6,583 nucleotides of DNA from an uncultured Moraxella sp. (GTDB taxonomy: Bacteria; Pseudomonadota; Gammaproteobacteria; Pseudomonadales; Moraxellaceae): NCBI GenBank assembly GCA_927911235.1, contig CAKMOY010000154.1, positions 1 through 6,583 of the forward strand, in the 5' to 3' direction. The position numbers and the translations under genes were made by a program. Under the pieces are notes generated by a model. It had not been told where the DNA came from, searched no databases, and worked only from the letters and a program-made list of their open reading frames with translations. The first letter of the stretch is position 1; each line of letters starts with the position of its first letter. Below, one piece after another: positions 6,562 to 6,583 of this stretch.

Positions 6562-6583
6562 TTTGATAAAAATTTGGTTAAAT

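Overview
The window looks like chromosomal DNA from a low-GC gammaproteobacterium, most likely Moraxellaceae (Moraxella or Psychrobacter relatives). This rests on the A+T-rich coding style, the sequences of TsaD and the EF-Tu tail, and a transport cluster with three tandem amino-acid binding lipoproteins. The genus is an inference and was not checked by search.

Layout: at the left edge is the 3' end of tuf (EF-Tu) on the + strand, followed by an intrinsic terminator. Everything else is on the minus strand and is read from right to left. A promoter near 6534-6561 precedes three tandem periplasmic amino-acid-binding lipoproteins (here SBP-A, SBP-B, SBP-C; 273, 293 and 285 aa after correction). 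Next comes a 178-bp spacer with a strong terminator-like hairpin. Two overlapping polar-amino-acid ABC permease genes follow (HisQ/ArtQ type, then HisM/ArtM type), then an unrecognised 196-aa lipoprotein, tsaD (tRNA t6A synthesis), and crcB/fluC (fluoride channel). The crcB stop codon lies against the tuf terminator. Spacing is tight from the permeases to crcB (4-bp overlap, 30, 24 and 1 bp), so these genes are probably co-transcribed.

How the genes work together: the three lipoproteins would capture basic or polar amino acids outside the inner membrane and hand them to one HisQ-HisM-type permease pair. No ATP-binding subunit is encoded here, so it must lie outside the window or be shared with another system. 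From memory, Moraxella catarrhalis has a comparable set of three binding proteins, one of which was linked to arginine uptake. I could not verify this.

The main caution is that about ten single-base insertions or deletions, all in mononucleotide runs, break tuf, crcB, both permeases, SBP-A and SBP-C. Adding or removing one base at each site restores conserved family sequence and the expected lengths. The pattern, which includes EF-Tu, points to sequencing or assembly error more than gene decay. TsaD, the unknown lipoprotein and SBP-B read cleanly. I give corrected gene extents and protein lengths throughout.
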